Positions 9,094 through 18,784 are shown, numbered from the stretch's first letter. The stretch: 64,000 bases of DNA from RHLJ01 sp965247355 (GCA_965247355.1 OZ252011.1:3472001-3536000), one strand, 5' to 3'. A program made the numbers and translations. The notes: generated by a model from the letters alone, not told the origin.

Positions 9094-10536
9094 CTAAAAC
9101 AGGTTTCGGTTGAAGTAATAGCGTAGGCTTACAGTTATACCCCAGTTCCAGTTAGTAACCTCAGAACGTTGGCTTTGTGGAAATACCATATCTTGTATTT
9201 TAGTAAGTCTGTAATCTCTTCCAAAAAAAACAGCACCGGATATCGCAAGTTGGTTTTCTATGAAGTATGTAAGATTAGATCTTAAATCAGTAATAAGAAC
9301 TGGACTATCAAAATCTTCAACATCTTTTCTATCTGAATTTAGATATCTAACAATAAGGCTATTCTCAAGTAAAAAACGATCTGCCATAACCCAAAGCCAA
9401 CTAAAGTCGTTAAAATTATAAAGCTCCCATTTATCAGGATTTTCTTTATTAATCGGAAGTGCTAAATCCCAGTTGGAAGTAAAACTCAGTTGATGATCCA
9501 AATTCAGATTTTTATACCAAAGTCCTGATAATTCAACAACAGCTTGTCTTCGGATATCTAAATCTCTATCAAAAGAATCTGAAATTCTGTTTTCATTTCG
9601 ATCAAGACGGCTTTGTAAAATATAGGTTATATCAACTGAAACTGAGTAACCTTCAAATCTCGAACCAAGGTTTTCATCAAATACATCATTTAGATAAAAA
9701 GTATCAAATATTCCTATTCCATCAAGCTTTTGATTAACTCCGGTATTCATATCCTCCCAGAAATATTTTAAAGGACGATCATAGATTCTGTTATATGAAG
9801 AGTATTGGGTGAATTGTTTGGCTGCATATATAATCTCATCATTGTTCAGAGAGGAATTCCCAAGTGCTTTGTATCGCTCGTTCATTCTTAAAGCTCTTAA
9901 TACGGGAGTTACATTCCGAAGCCTACCAAACCCAATACCAACTGAAGGGATAAGTCTGAGATTTCTTGAAAAACTTTTATAGTTTTGCGTTTGTCCCTGA
10001 TCTACATCAGACTTATTATAATTGTTTCTATAACTTGCAGAGTAGGCTAAACCGGACTGAACAAAAAAGTCTCCATTTAAATACCAAAGACCGTTTCCTG
10101 AAAACTCATGGTCAAATCGTCGTTGACTTGCACTGGATTCCTGAGTTGAAGTGCCAGATAAGTCTGTTTCTTCTTGCTCATTTTTATCAAATGATCCACC
10201 GATTATGAATTGAGTTTGAAGATTTAGAGTTCGTTCCTCACTTTGTTGAAAAAACTCATACCTCGGAACCAATCCAAAACTACTACTAAAGTTTTCTCTT
10301 GAAGAAGATCGCTGATCCAGTAAAGTAGTTTCATTTCTCAATTGATAGTCATTATCCCAATTCGATCCATCAATATTTCCTGAAAGTGTATTAATCGAAA
10401 AACTTGAATACCCCCAATCCGGCAATCGGTAATCAATCAGGTATTTAAAATCTGTGCTGTCGGTGAATCCGATACTTTCCTGTGCCAGAAGGGAAGAACT
10501 GGTTAGAAGAAACAGAAGGGAGAAAATAGTTTTCAT
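9094..10536 (-). CDS. Outer-membrane beta-barrel-like protein
   Basis: A 480-aa secreted protein with a clear signal peptide (cleavage after SSLLAQ, about residue 18). The mature part is rich in alternating polar/aromatic strands typical of Bacteroidota outer-membrane barrels. It ends in an aromatic strand (VSLRYYFNRNLF) as barrel proteins do for BamA recognition. No enzymatic motif is seen. It resembles the uncharacterised putative-porin-like proteins of this phylum. It is divergent from clpB. The substrate or role cannot be inferred. Confidence 0.75.
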   Translation of the reverse strand: MKTIFSLLFLLTSSSLLAQESIGFTDSTDFKYLIDYRLPDWGYSSFSINTLSGNIDGSNWDNDYQLRNETTLLDQRSSSRENFSSSFGLVPRYEFFQQSEERTLNLQTQFIIGGSFDKNEQEETDLSGTSTQESSASQRRFDHEFSGNGLWYLNGDFFVQSGLAYSASYRNNYNKSDVDQGQTQNYKSFSRNLRLIPSVGIGFGRLRNVTPVLRALRMNERYKALGNSSLNNDEIIYAAKQFTQYSSYNRIYDRPLKYFWEDMNTGVNQKLDGIGIFDTFYLNDVFDENLGSRFEGYSVSVDITYILQSRLDRNENRISDSFDRDLDIRRQAVVELSGLWYKNLNLDHQLSFTSNWDLALPINKENPDKWELYNFNDFSWLWVMADRFLLENSLIVRYLNSDRKDVEDFDSPVLITDLRSNLTYFIENQLAISGAVFFGRDYRLTKIQDMVFPQSQRSEVTNWNWGITVSLRYYFNRNLF

Positions 10537-10705
10537 AAATAGAGGGGTTTAATTTCATCTTGACAAGTATTGTATATTTCAAATGTACTAAGTATAACAT
10601 GTTGATGTTAGTAAATTTGTGAAAATACCTGCAATTCCGTCAGTACAATAATCCGGGCATGATTTTGGTCATTATGATGACAAATATTTAGGGAGGAAAT
10701 GAATT

Positions 10706-13354
10706 ATGAATCTGAACAAATTTACACTTAAAGCACAGGAAACCATCCAAAAGGCGTTGGAGTTGGCACAATCTGGAAATAACCAGGCACTGGAACCGGC
10801 ACATGTTCTTAAAGCTTTTTTGATAGATGGAGACAATATTGTAATCACCTTGTTGAATAAGCTCGGCGCAAGCATGAAAGTGGTGGAAGTGAGTACCGAT
10901 GGCTCGCTGAATAAGCTCCCCAAAGTACAAGGCGCGTCTGTCTCAGGTCAGTATTTATCAGCCACTACAAAAGAAGCTTTTGATATTGCACAGAAAGAAT
11001 CAACCGCTCTTGGAGATGAATACATAAGCTCGGAGCATGTCTTACTTGGGATCGTTCAAACCAAAGGAGAGATTGCCGATGTACTCAATGATCAGGGAGT
11101 AACAAAAGACAATATCTTAAAAGTATTGAATGATGTCAGGGGAGGTCAAACAGTGGATGATCCAAATGCCGAAAGTCGGTATGGAGCCTTAAAGCGATAC
11201 GCCCGCGACCTGAACGAACTAGCTGAGAAGAATAAACTCGACCCTGTTATTGGGCGTGATCAGGAAATCCGGCGGGTGATGCAAATTCTTACCCGCCGTA
11301 CTAAAAATAACCCGGTTCTGATTGGTGAGCCGGGCGTTGGTAAGACAGCAATCGCAGAAGGGATGGCACTTCGAATTGTGCGAGGCGATGTCCCGGAAGG
11401 ACTAAAATCAAAGCGAATTGTAGCCTTAGATATGGGAGCGTTGGTTGCAGGAACTAAATTCCGTGGTGAGTTTGAGGAGCGACTAAAAGCGGTTGTTAAG
11501 GAAGTCACAGAATCAGATGGCGAAATCATCCTGTTTATTGATGAAATTCACACCTTAGTTGGAGCTGGTTCTGCTGAAGGGTCCATGGATGCTGCCAATA
11601 TTTTAAAGCCGGCACTCGCCCGTGGAGAAATGCATGCTATCGGGGCAACTACCTTGGATGAATACCGAAAATACATCGAGAAAGACAAAGCCCTTGAACG
11701 AAGACTCCAAACCGTTCTGGTTGGAGAACCTTCCGTGGAGGACACTGTTTCCATATTACGAGGATTACAGGAGCGATATGAAGTGCATCACGGGGTTCGA
11801 ATTACCGATGCTGCGATTATTGCGGCTGCCGAGCTTTCACATAGATACATTTCGGATCGATTTCTTCCGGATAAAGCCATTGACTTAATTGACGAGTCGG
11901 CTTCCAGATTAAGACTTCAGATTGATTCACTACCGGAAGAACTGGATGCTATTGAACGACAAATCCGTCAGTTGGAAATTGAGCGGGAAGCGTTGAAACG
12001 CGAGAAAGATCAATCCAAAATCAAAGGGATAGAGAAAGATCTCGCCAACCTGGAAGAACAGCGGAATTCAATGCGTGTTCAATGGGAGCAGGAACGTGAT
12101 CTGATACAGAAAGCACGCGAGTTAAAGCAAGCCATAGAAACCACACGAAATGAAGCTGATAAAGCTGAGCGATCAGGTAACTACGAGAAAGTTGCGGAAC
12201 TTCGTTATGGAACAATCACTCAGCTGGAAAAAGATCTGGAATCAGCTAAGAAACAATTGGATGAAATGCAGGAGCGGAAGGCCTTGCTGAAAGAGGAAGT
12301 GGATGCAGAAGACATCGCGGATATTGTAGCTCGTTGGACCGGAATCCCTGTAAAACGAATGCTTCAAAGTGAACGACAAAAACTGCTCTTGCTGGAAGAA
12401 GAGCTTCATAAGAGAGTCATTGGTCAGGACAAAGGAATTGAAGCCGTGTCTAATGCCGTTCGGCGTTCACGTGCAGGACTTCAGGATGAAGATCGTCCAA
12501 TCGGCTCCTTTTTCTTTCTGGGATCAACAGGTGTGGGTAAAACCGAGCTTGCACGATCTTTGGCAGAATTTCTATTCAATGACTCCAATGCGATGATCCG
12601 CATCGATATGAGTGAGTATATGGAAAAGCACAGCGTAAGTCGCTTGGTTGGAGCGCCTCCGGGATATGTAGGTTATGATGAAGGAGGTCAGCTGACAGAA
12701 GCCGCTCGCCGACATCCATATTCTGTAATTCTCCTGGACGAAATCGAAAAAGCACATCCTGATGTATTTAACATTTTACTTCAGGTATTAGATGAAGGTC
12801 GACTTACAGATAACAAAGGAACAACGGTTGATTTCAAAAATACGATCATCATTATGACCAGCAATATTGGTTCGCATTTGATTGTAAATGAGATGGAGAA
12901 ATCCGGAGGGGAATTAAGCGAAGATCAGTACGACACACTTCAGCAGCAACTCATTGATCAGTTGAAAATGACAATTCGCCCTGAATTCCTGAACCGAGTA
13001 GATGATATCATTGTATTCCATCCGCTTGGAAGAGAACACATTCGCCAGATTGTTGATATACAGCTCAAGCGAGTCCATCAGTTATTAGCTAAGAATCAGG
13101 TGAAGCTCAATATACCTGATAATGTGAAAGACTGGTTGGCAGCACGAGGATACGATCCGGTGTATGGTGCACGACCACTTAAGCGAGTAATTCAACAAAG
13201 TATTACGAATACGCTGGCTACTCAATTATTGATGAGGGATACTGAAGGTCCTGTTGAATACGAAGCCACCATCAATAAAAATAAAGATGGCATTGATTTC
13301 GCAGAAGTGGTGAGTGATCCTGAAGAATGGGCAGAAGAAGAGACTAAAGAATGA
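10706..13354 (+). CDS. clpB: ATP-dependent chaperone ClpB
   Basis: A hexameric AAA+ disaggregase of 882 aa that rescues aggregated proteins with DnaK. The N-domain (residues 1-150) has the double Clp_N repeat. The first AAA module carries GEPGVGKTAI near residue 207 and a Walker B (ILFIDEIHTLVGAG). The charged coiled-coil M domain covers about 410-530. The second module carries GSTGVGKTEL near residue 610, VILLDEIEKAHPDVF and the C-terminal GARPLKRVIQ. The coiled-coil middle domain separates ClpB from ClpA and ClpC. A Shine-Dalgarno GGGAGG lies 8 bases before the ATG. A GTCAT-N4-ATGAC palindrome at 10668-10681 may be regulatory. Confidence 0.98.
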   Translation: MNLNKFTLKAQETIQKALELAQSGNNQALEPAHVLKAFLIDGDNIVITLLNKLGASMKVVEVSTDGSLNKLPKVQGASVSGQYLSATTKEAFDIAQKESTALGDEYISSEHVLLGIVQTKGEIADVLNDQGVTKDNILKVLNDVRGGQTVDDPNAESRYGALKRYARDLNELAEKNKLDPVIGRDQEIRRVMQILTRRTKNNPVLIGEPGVGKTAIAEGMALRIVRGDVPEGLKSKRIVALDMGALVAGTKFRGEFEERLKAVVKEVTESDGEIILFIDEIHTLVGAGSAEGSMDAANILKPALARGEMHAIGATTLDEYRKYIEKDKALERRLQTVLVGEPSVEDTVSILRGLQERYEVHHGVRITDAAIIAAAELSHRYISDRFLPDKAIDLIDESASRLRLQIDSLPEELDAIERQIRQLEIEREALKREKDQSKIKGIEKDLANLEEQRNSMRVQWEQERDLIQKARELKQAIETTRNEADKAERSGNYEKVAELRYGTITQLEKDLESAKKQLDEMQERKALLKEEVDAEDIADIVARWTGIPVKRMLQSERQKLLLLEEELHKRVIGQDKGIEAVSNAVRRSRAGLQDEDRPIGSFFFLGSTGVGKTELARSLAEFLFNDSNAMIRIDMSEYMEKHSVSRLVGAPPGYVGYDEGGQLTEAARRHPYSVILLDEIEKAHPDVFNILLQVLDEGRLTDNKGTTVDFKNTIIIMTSNIGSHLIVNEMEKSGGELSEDQYDTLQQQLIDQLKMTIRPEFLNRVDDIIVFHPLGREHIRQIVDIQLKRVHQLLAKNQVKLNIPDNVKDWLAARGYDPVYGARPLKRVIQQSITNTLATQLLMRDTEGPVEYEATINKNKDGIDFAEVVSDPEEWAEEETKE

Positions 13355-13378
13355 TTTTTTATTCAGATTCCTAATTAA

Positions 13379-13411
13379 GCCGTCATCCTGAGGATACTTC
13401 CGAAGGATCTA
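13379..13411. repeat. Short intergenic GTCATCCTGAGGA-type repeat
   Basis: The stretch GTCATCCTGAGGA...CGAAGGATCT contains inverted arms ATCCT and AGGAT. It resembles the short palindromic intergenic repeat with this core found dispersed in many bacterial genomes. It lies between clpB and the convergent broken methyltransferase gene. A related GTCATCCT segment occurs at 6201-6208. Confidence 0.4.
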
Positions 13412-13455
13412 ATTGGGTATTTATGGAGCATGATTTATAAGATTTGAATGCTGAT

Positions 13456-14094
13456 TCACTTTGAAACTAGTGACCAAACATTCTCCATCGCTCTAACCTG
13501 CCCCTTCAATCCACCGGGCATGTCAATACTTTCCAGCATTTCAATAGAATAATCATCAGCATAATGTTGATGAATCTCCTCTTCAGTAATTGAAAAGGGA
13601 GGTCCGGCAACTGCATCCTGATCATACTCAAACACGATAAGCAACTGTGGAGCATTCTTCGTGATTTTCATCAAATGTGTGGTATATTCTTTTCTCATTT
13701 CTTCTGGTAAAGCTACTAGAGCCGCCCTATCATAGATGCTATCCACTTTGCCGATTAATTCTGAGCTAAGCTTGAAGAAGTCTCCAACAAATATGTCGAT
13801 GCCTTCAGCACCATAAATTTTAAAGTCTTCTCTTTCGGAAACCTAAGGTTCAACAGAAAGCTCTTCGAATAATTCCTTAACAGCGGTTTCACTCAGTTCA
13901 ACTCCCATAACTTCAAAGCCTTGGGAAAGCAGCCAGGCTACATCAATTGTTTTGCCGGTGAGTGGGACGAATATTCTGGAACCAGATTCTAAATTGAGGG
14001 AGTGAAAGTGTTTAACCAGTAATAGATTGGGGCTAGACTGATTGAAACCAATCTGCCGCTGCGCCCATTTTTCAAGCCAGAATTCGGGGTTCAT
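13456..14094 (-). pseudogene. tpm: Thiopurine S-methyltransferase gene with in-frame amber codon
   Basis: The frame encodes a TPMT-family SAM-dependent methyltransferase (thiopurines; selenium or tellurium species in some bacteria). The first part shows EFWLEKWAQRQIGF, PLTGKTIDVAWLLSQG and VMGVELSE, the family's N-terminal and SAM-binding motifs. A TAG stop at 13843-13845 follows SVEP. Reading through it in the same frame gives VSEREDFKIYGAEGIDIFVG and then FFKLSSELIGKVDSIYDRAALVALP, exactly the rest of the fold. With the stop read as one residue the protein is 212 aa, close to the usual 215-220. No indel is involved. It may be a recent pseudogene, a sequencing error, or a readthrough case. 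Confidence 0.85.
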
Positions 14095-14133
14095 AAAGAG
14101 TTAATTTGCCAGTATTAGCTTTTATAAATACAC

Positions 14134-14652
14134 TTATGAAGAAGTTCGTTCAAAGTAAATTTTCCTCTCCAACCTCATCACCATACATTCATCTTTTCCA
14201 AAAATCCGATATTCTATAAACTCAAACCCAAGTCTTTTGTAAAAACGAATGGCATCTTTATTGGAAACCAGTGGATCAATGATAATGGCTTTTACATCGG
14301 GATTAGAAAAGCATCGTTCAAAAGCCAGCTTCATCATTTGAGTGCCATATCCTTTGTTCAGCATATCCGGCTCTCCAATCCATATATCGATAGCTCTGAG
14401 GTTTTCCTCAACTTCTCCCCAATAATGAGTTTCTTCGTTTTTTGGATCAATAATCTGAACCACTCCAACAGGCTGATTATTAATCATTGCGATCAGAAAC
14501 TCAGAATACGGAGACTCTTTTATTAACTCTTCTTCCCAATCATAGTCATCATCCTCACCGCCGGAGATAATTACATGGGGTTGTTCATCCCAACGCTTTA
14601 GCAGATCAAGGTCATCGATAGTAGCTTTTCGAAAATGTACGGGTCTTTGCAT
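14134..14652 (-). CDS. GNAT N-acetyltransferase, AAC(6')-like
   Basis: A 172-aa acetyl-CoA-dependent acetyltransferase. The N-terminal VHFRKATIDDLDLLKRW is a RimJ/RimL-type beginning. The acetyl-CoA loop is MLNKGYGTQMM, and the C-terminal part reads IIIDPLVSNKDAIRFYKRLGF. The run LRAIDIWIGEPDMLNKGYGT and the DP-x-x-SN-x-x-AI block resemble aminoglycoside 6'-N-acetyltransferases of the AAC(6')-Ib/AacA4 group, but many such homologues act on other amines. It lies 39 bp upstream of the broken tpm gene on the same strand and probably shares its transcript. The real substrate is unknown. Confidence 0.85.
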   Translation of the reverse strand: MQRPVHFRKATIDDLDLLKRWDEQPHVIISGGEDDDYDWEEELIKESPYSEFLIAMINNQPVGVVQIIDPKNEETHYWGEVEENLRAIDIWIGEPDMLNKGYGTQMMKLAFERCFSNPDVKAIIIDPLVSNKDAIRFYKRLGFEFIEYRIFGKDECMVMRLERKIYFERTSS

Positions 14653-14712
14653 TTGTATTCAGATTTTGTAAATAGGAACGCTAACTAATCTAAAAAAAGG
14701 GAAGGTGGGAAA

Positions 14713-17700
14713 ATGAAAAAAGTATGCTTTAAAGGGTTAATGTTCATATTGGTTACTTTGTTATTAATGCCCGTTATAGGATTTGCTCAGGATAAGGAGG
14801 ATGAAAAATGGGAAGTAACTGAGCCCAGAGGAGAAACCAGAGAAATTTCTTTTTCCACAGATGAGGGAACCTGGATGTCGCTGGATATTTCTCCGGATGA
14901 AGACTGGATTTATTTTGACTTGATGGGGCATATTTACAGACTTCCATCAGAAGGAGGTAAAGCAGAAAACTTAACAGACAGTACAGGAATCGTACTGAAT
15001 TTTCATCCTTCAGTTTCTCCTGATGGCTCACAAATTGCTTTTATTTCAGATCGTACCGGTCAAAGTAATTTATGGGTAATGAACTCCGATGGCTCAGATC
15101 CAAGGCAAGTATTTAAAGAAGGAATGGTCCGGGCGGTAACTCCTGAGTGGAGTAATGACGGAAACTACATATTTATTCGTAGACAAAGTCTTTCAGGTGG
15201 GGGCTCCGGAATATGGATGTACCACAAAGATGGAGGTGAAGGTATTGAAGTATCAGATGGAGTTTGGCCTTCGGTGTCGGATGTGGACTCTTACCTTTAC
15301 TACTATGATGCAGTAGGCTCTCGCCCAGGAATTGGTTTGAATGATGCTTTAAAGGGCTATAATCAGCTTTTCAGGAAAGACTTAGAAACAGGAGATATAA
15401 TTGAAATTACAAATGGAGTAGCGGCGCAGCAGATCAGGAGTTCAAGTGGTGGAGGTTATGCTGGCGAGGTTTCTCCTGATGGCAGATACCTGGCCTTTGC
15501 CCGTCAGATTCCAAGTGGAACAATTAATTATAGGGGGCATGAATTTGGTCCCAGAACGGCTCTTTGGCTGCGTGATCTTAAAACTGGATCTGAACGATTG
15601 ATAATGGATCCAATTGATAGGGATATGACCGAAACCATCAAGGTGCTCAGGGATTTACCCGGATATAGCTGGAGTAAAGACGGAGAGCATATTTATATAT
15701 CGCAGGGTGGAAAAATCAGAAAATTGGAAGTTGAAACCGGAGAAGTAACAACTATCCCTTTTGAGGCTGTCATCCATCGGATAATTTCAGAACAGGCTTA
15801 TCATAAGTTTGAAGTTCCCTTCGATGAGTTTCAAGCAAAGTTTTTGCGTTGGTATGCACTTTCTCCTGATGGAAGTAAAGCTGCATTTCAGGCAATTGGC
15901 AGAATCTGGGTGATGGATGTTCCAAACGGAACACCGCGTCGTTTAACGAGAGACAATTTTGAGCCTTTCGAATTTTCACCAAGTTGGTCACCGGACAGCC
16001 GTTCAATTGCATTTGCAAGTTGGGAAGATATGAATGGAGGTAAACTCTGGAAAACCGAAGCCCGCAATGGAAGGACTACGGAATTAACTAAAGAGTATGG
16101 AGAGTATCTGCATCCCAGTTGGAGCGAAGACGGATCAAAAGTCATAGCAATTAAAGGATCAGGAACCACATATCGGGGTCGAACATTAGCTTGGAATCCC
16201 TGGTATGATGTAGTTGAAGTAAGTTCACAAGGCGGGGAAGTCAGACAGGTGAAACGAATTGATCACCTAAATAATTCGAGAGCTCAGTTGCCCAGACCTT
16301 TTTACGGCCCAGAAGGAAGAATTTTCTTTCAGGAATCTCATGAAGGAGGTCTGGCCTTAAAATCTATTCGAACTGATGGATCTGATGAAGTTTCTCATGT
16401 TTCTATTGAGGATGGAGATGAAATTATGCTTTCTACTGATGGGAAGAATGTAGCGATCACTGAAGGAATGAACGTGTACCTGATGCCAATACCATTCATG
16501 AGAACTAACAGTGAGCCTGTCGACATCAATAAAAAGAATGGAAAGTTTCCTGTAAAACAGCTTTCTAAAACCGGGGGAATGTTCCCAACCTGGGTTGATG
16601 ACAATACCCTCACTTTTGGAAGTGCTAATATGCTTTATAAGTATGATTTGAGTTCTGAGGAAACCGATAGTATTCAAATCAATCTTTCAGTAAAGAAAGA
16701 CAAAGCCTCAGGGTCGATAGCTTTAACTAACGCGCGCATCATAACAGTAAACGAAAATGATGAAGTAATTGAGTCTGGAAGTATTGTATCTATTGATGGG
16801 CGGATTAGCTGTGTAGGAGATTGTGATGTTTCAGAAGTAGATGAAATAATTGATGCCTCTGGTAAAACTATTATGCCGGGACTTATTGATATGCATGCCC
16901 ATCATTACAGGGAATATCGAGGAGTGATGCCTAAAAAGAGTTTTGAAACGGCAATTTATCTCGCTTTTGGAGTAACTACCAATCTCGATAATTCTATGTG
17001 GTCACAAAATGTATTTCCTACTGCTGAATTGATTGATGCAGGTGAGATTCTGGGTCCCAGAACATTCAGTACTGGTGATCCTCTTTATCGGGGGGACGGA
17101 AGAAACCAAAATGATTTAACCAGTTACGAAGTTGCTGAAGAAAATATTCACCGACTAAAATCTTTCGGTGCTGTTTCATTAAAACAGTATTTGCAGCCAC
17201 GAAGAGATCAGCGGCAATGGGTAACTGATATTGCTCGCAAAGAAGGATTGATGGTTACTACCGAAGGTGGAGATTTAATGTACAATTTGGGAATGACAAT
17301 GGATGGTCATACTGCATTTGAACATCCGATGAGTTATGGGATCATTTATAAAGATGCTTCTACATTCTTTGGCAAAGCAAAAATGGTGTATTCTCCGACT
17401 TATATGGTTGGAGGAACTGGTCCATGGAACGAGGAATATTATTATCAGCGGGAAAATGTTTGGGAGAACGAAAAAATGCAGCGCTTCCTGCCTTGGCGAC
17501 AACTACTGCCGCATACAAGAAGAAGAATGCTTCGGCCGGTCTCAGACTATGGATTTCCTTTGATTGCAGAAGCACTTAAAGATGTAATTGAAGCAGGAGG
17601 ATATGGAGCTATTGGTTCTCACGGTCAGATTCATGGTATTTCCAGTCATTGGGAACTTTGGATGACTGCCGCGGGGATGAGTAATCTTAAGGCAATCAAA

Positions 17701-17982
17701 GTAGCTACCTATCACGGAGCTTATTTCCTAGGAATGCAGGATGATCTGGGTTCATTAGAAGTGGGAAAAATTGCAGATCTCCTGGTCATTAATTCCAATC
17801 CCCTGGAAGATATCGAAAACACACTGGACATGATGTATGTAATGAAAGATGGAAAACTGTATGAAGCTGCAACTCTCAATGAAGTCTGGCCGGAACAAAA
17901 GGAATTCGGACCTTATTACTGGGTAGATGAAGACGCCTTGAAATCAGATTCAATCCCAACCGATTATTGGGATAAGAATTAA
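14713..17982 (+). CDS. Secreted PD40 beta-propeller / amidohydrolase fusion
   Basis: A 1089-aa exported protein with a signal peptide (cleavage near GFAQ, about residue 25). Residues 40-660 hold repeated PD40/TolB-type propeller blades (VSPDGSQIAFISDR, SPDGRYLAFAR, SWSPDSRSIAFAS). The C-terminal third is an imidazolonepropionase-like amidohydrolase with the HxH metal motif in PGLIDMHAHHY, a DGHTAFEHP histidine and a closing LLVINSNPLED segment. The usual GTD motif after the last barrel strand is replaced by GSHGQIHG. The Shine-Dalgarno GGAAGGTGGG is strong. Such fusions are predicted peptidases or cyclic-amide hydrolases of the envelope; the substrate is unknown. Confidence 0.9.
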   Translation: MKKVCFKGLMFILVTLLLMPVIGFAQDKEDEKWEVTEPRGETREISFSTDEGTWMSLDISPDEDWIYFDLMGHIYRLPSEGGKAENLTDSTGIVLNFHPSVSPDGSQIAFISDRTGQSNLWVMNSDGSDPRQVFKEGMVRAVTPEWSNDGNYIFIRRQSLSGGGSGIWMYHKDGGEGIEVSDGVWPSVSDVDSYLYYYDAVGSRPGIGLNDALKGYNQLFRKDLETGDIIEITNGVAAQQIRSSSGGGYAGEVSPDGRYLAFARQIPSGTINYRGHEFGPRTALWLRDLKTGSERLIMDPIDRDMTETIKVLRDLPGYSWSKDGEHIYISQGGKIRKLEVETGEVTTIPFEAVIHRIISEQAYHKFEVPFDEFQAKFLRWYALSPDGSKAAFQAIGRIWVMDVPNGTPRRLTRDNFEPFEFSPSWSPDSRSIAFASWEDMNGGKLWKTEARNGRTTELTKEYGEYLHPSWSEDGSKVIAIKGSGTTYRGRTLAWNPWYDVVEVSSQGGEVRQVKRIDHLNNSRAQLPRPFYGPEGRIFFQESHEGGLALKSIRTDGSDEVSHVSIEDGDEIMLSTDGKNVAITEGMNVYLMPIPFMRTNSEPVDINKKNGKFPVKQLSKTGGMFPTWVDDNTLTFGSANMLYKYDLSSEETDSIQINLSVKKDKASGSIALTNARIITVNENDEVIESGSIVSIDGRISCVGDCDVSEVDEIIDASGKTIMPGLIDMHAHHYREYRGVMPKKSFETAIYLAFGVTTNLDNSMWSQNVFPTAELIDAGEILGPRTFSTGDPLYRGDGRNQNDLTSYEVAEENIHRLKSFGAVSLKQYLQPRRDQRQWVTDIARKEGLMVTTEGGDLMYNLGMTMDGHTAFEHPMSYGIIYKDASTFFGKAKMVYSPTYMVGGTGPWNEEYYYQRENVWENEKMQRFLPWRQLLPHTRRRMLRPVSDYGFPLIAEALKDVIEAGGYGAIGSHGQIHGISSHWELWMTAAGMSNLKAIKVATYHGAYFLGMQDDLGSLEVGKIADLLVINSNPLEDIENTLDMMYVMKDGKLYEAATLNEVWPEQKEFGPYYWVDEDALKSDSIPTDYWDKN

Positions 17983-17989
17983 TCATTTC

Positions 17990-18017
17990 AAAAGCCGTTC
18001 AAATGAGCGGCTTTTTT
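17990..18017 (+). terminator. Terminator after the amidohydrolase gene
   Basis: The stem AAAAGCCGTTC pairs with GAGCGGCTTTT around a 4-nt loop (one G-T pair) and ends in TTTTTT. It overlaps the end of the convergent gene at 18016. Confidence 0.85.
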
Positions 18018-18303
18018 ATTTCAAACAGAAAAAGTGATGGTGGTGATGTCCGAAAATTAAATCACTGGCATAAGGCTCAGCATAAGCAACTCCCGCTGCA
18101 AGAATAAGAACTACAATTAGTCCCGTTTTTCTTCGGGTTTGTTTCTCAGAGTTTTTGAACGTCCATGCGATAAAGGCAAATATTCCAACGATGGCAATTT
18201 TGAATAAACGTTGTTCCCAGCTTAGGTATGGATTGAAGCCTCCGATAATCCACAGAAAAAGAAGAGAAGCTCCGGTTAAGAAGAAGGGGTTTGAGTTTTT
18301 CAT
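18016..18303 (-). CDS. Small integral membrane protein with histidine-rich tail
   Basis: A 95-aa protein from the start MKNSNPF; an upstream ATG at 18327 would add 8 residues. Hydrophobic segments at about 7-22, 32-46 and 58-76 suggest three membrane helices. The tail ends in GHHHHHFFCLK, a possible metal-binding cluster. I do not recognise a family. It sits downstream of another small membrane protein on the same strand but behind a terminator. Confidence 0.6.
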   Translation of the reverse strand: MKNSNPFFLTGASLLFLWIIGGFNPYLSWEQRLFKIAIVGIFAFIAWTFKNSEKQTRRKTGLIVVLILAAGVAYAEPYASDLIFGHHHHHFFCLK

Positions 18304-18347
18304 GATCTTAAATTTAGTTGAGTGCACTATTTAGTCACGAACAGAAA

Positions 18348-18380
18348 TAAAAAAGGTTTCGCCCAGTCAAGAGCGAAACC
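18348..18380 (-). terminator. Terminator after the small membrane protein gene
   Basis: On the minus strand GGTTTCGC pairs with GCGAAACC around a 10-nt loop, followed by TTTTTTATTT. It ends transcription from the gene at 18412-18597. Confidence 0.85.
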
Positions 18381-18411
18381 AAATCCCAGGATAGGGAATG
18401 TAACTAACTAA

Positions 18412-18597
18412 TTAACTAATCTTTTTGAGAAGCATTGTTTTAGCTTCCCGTAACACTAAGCCCGTTGCGAAAATCAGCCCTACGAAAACAGCTTTTACTG
18501 CCATTTCTGCCATAGTGATATCAGGGGATAATCCGCCTAAAATTCCAAAAAGAGTGATGCTTGCTACGATGATAAAAATGTACTTTGCAATTTCCAT
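18412..18597 (-). CDS. Small two-helix membrane protein
   Basis: A 61-aa protein beginning MEIAKYIF; the frame stays open upstream, but this ATG gives a clean N-terminal membrane segment. Two hydrophobic segments (about 5-20 and 36-50) flank a short GLSPDITMAEMA stretch. The family is unknown. It has its own terminator downstream. Confidence 0.6.
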   Translation of the reverse strand: MEIAKYIFIIVASITLFGILGGLSPDITMAEMAVKAVFVGLIFATGLVLREAKTMLLKKIS

Positions 18598-18784
18598 GAT
18601 GTAATACCTAGAATTAAATTTTTCTTGATGACCACCTGTATGACGAGGCTCGGAAAGAAAAAGTGACAAAGAATTTTAAGAAAAAGCGGTTTTTTGAGAG
18701 ATTTTACATCTTCTTAACATCTTTTCTCCAAAATCAGTAAGAAAGGAACTGGATAAATGACTTCAATAATAGGATGTTTTGCAG

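Noticed and set aside
10672..10930. Minus-strand reading frames over the clpB start
   Set aside because: They lie opposite conserved ClpB N-domain codons, have no family features and no ribosome binding site.
13843..13845. Pyrrolysine or other recoding at the amber codon in the methyltransferase gene
   Set aside because: TPMT has no conserved unusual residue at this loop, and nothing nearby suggests recoding machinery. A point mutation or sequencing error is simpler.
14134..14652. Calling the GNAT gene an aminoglycoside-resistance determinant
   Set aside because: The AAC(6')-like motifs are shared by many non-resistance acetyltransferases, and no resistance context or mobile element is near.
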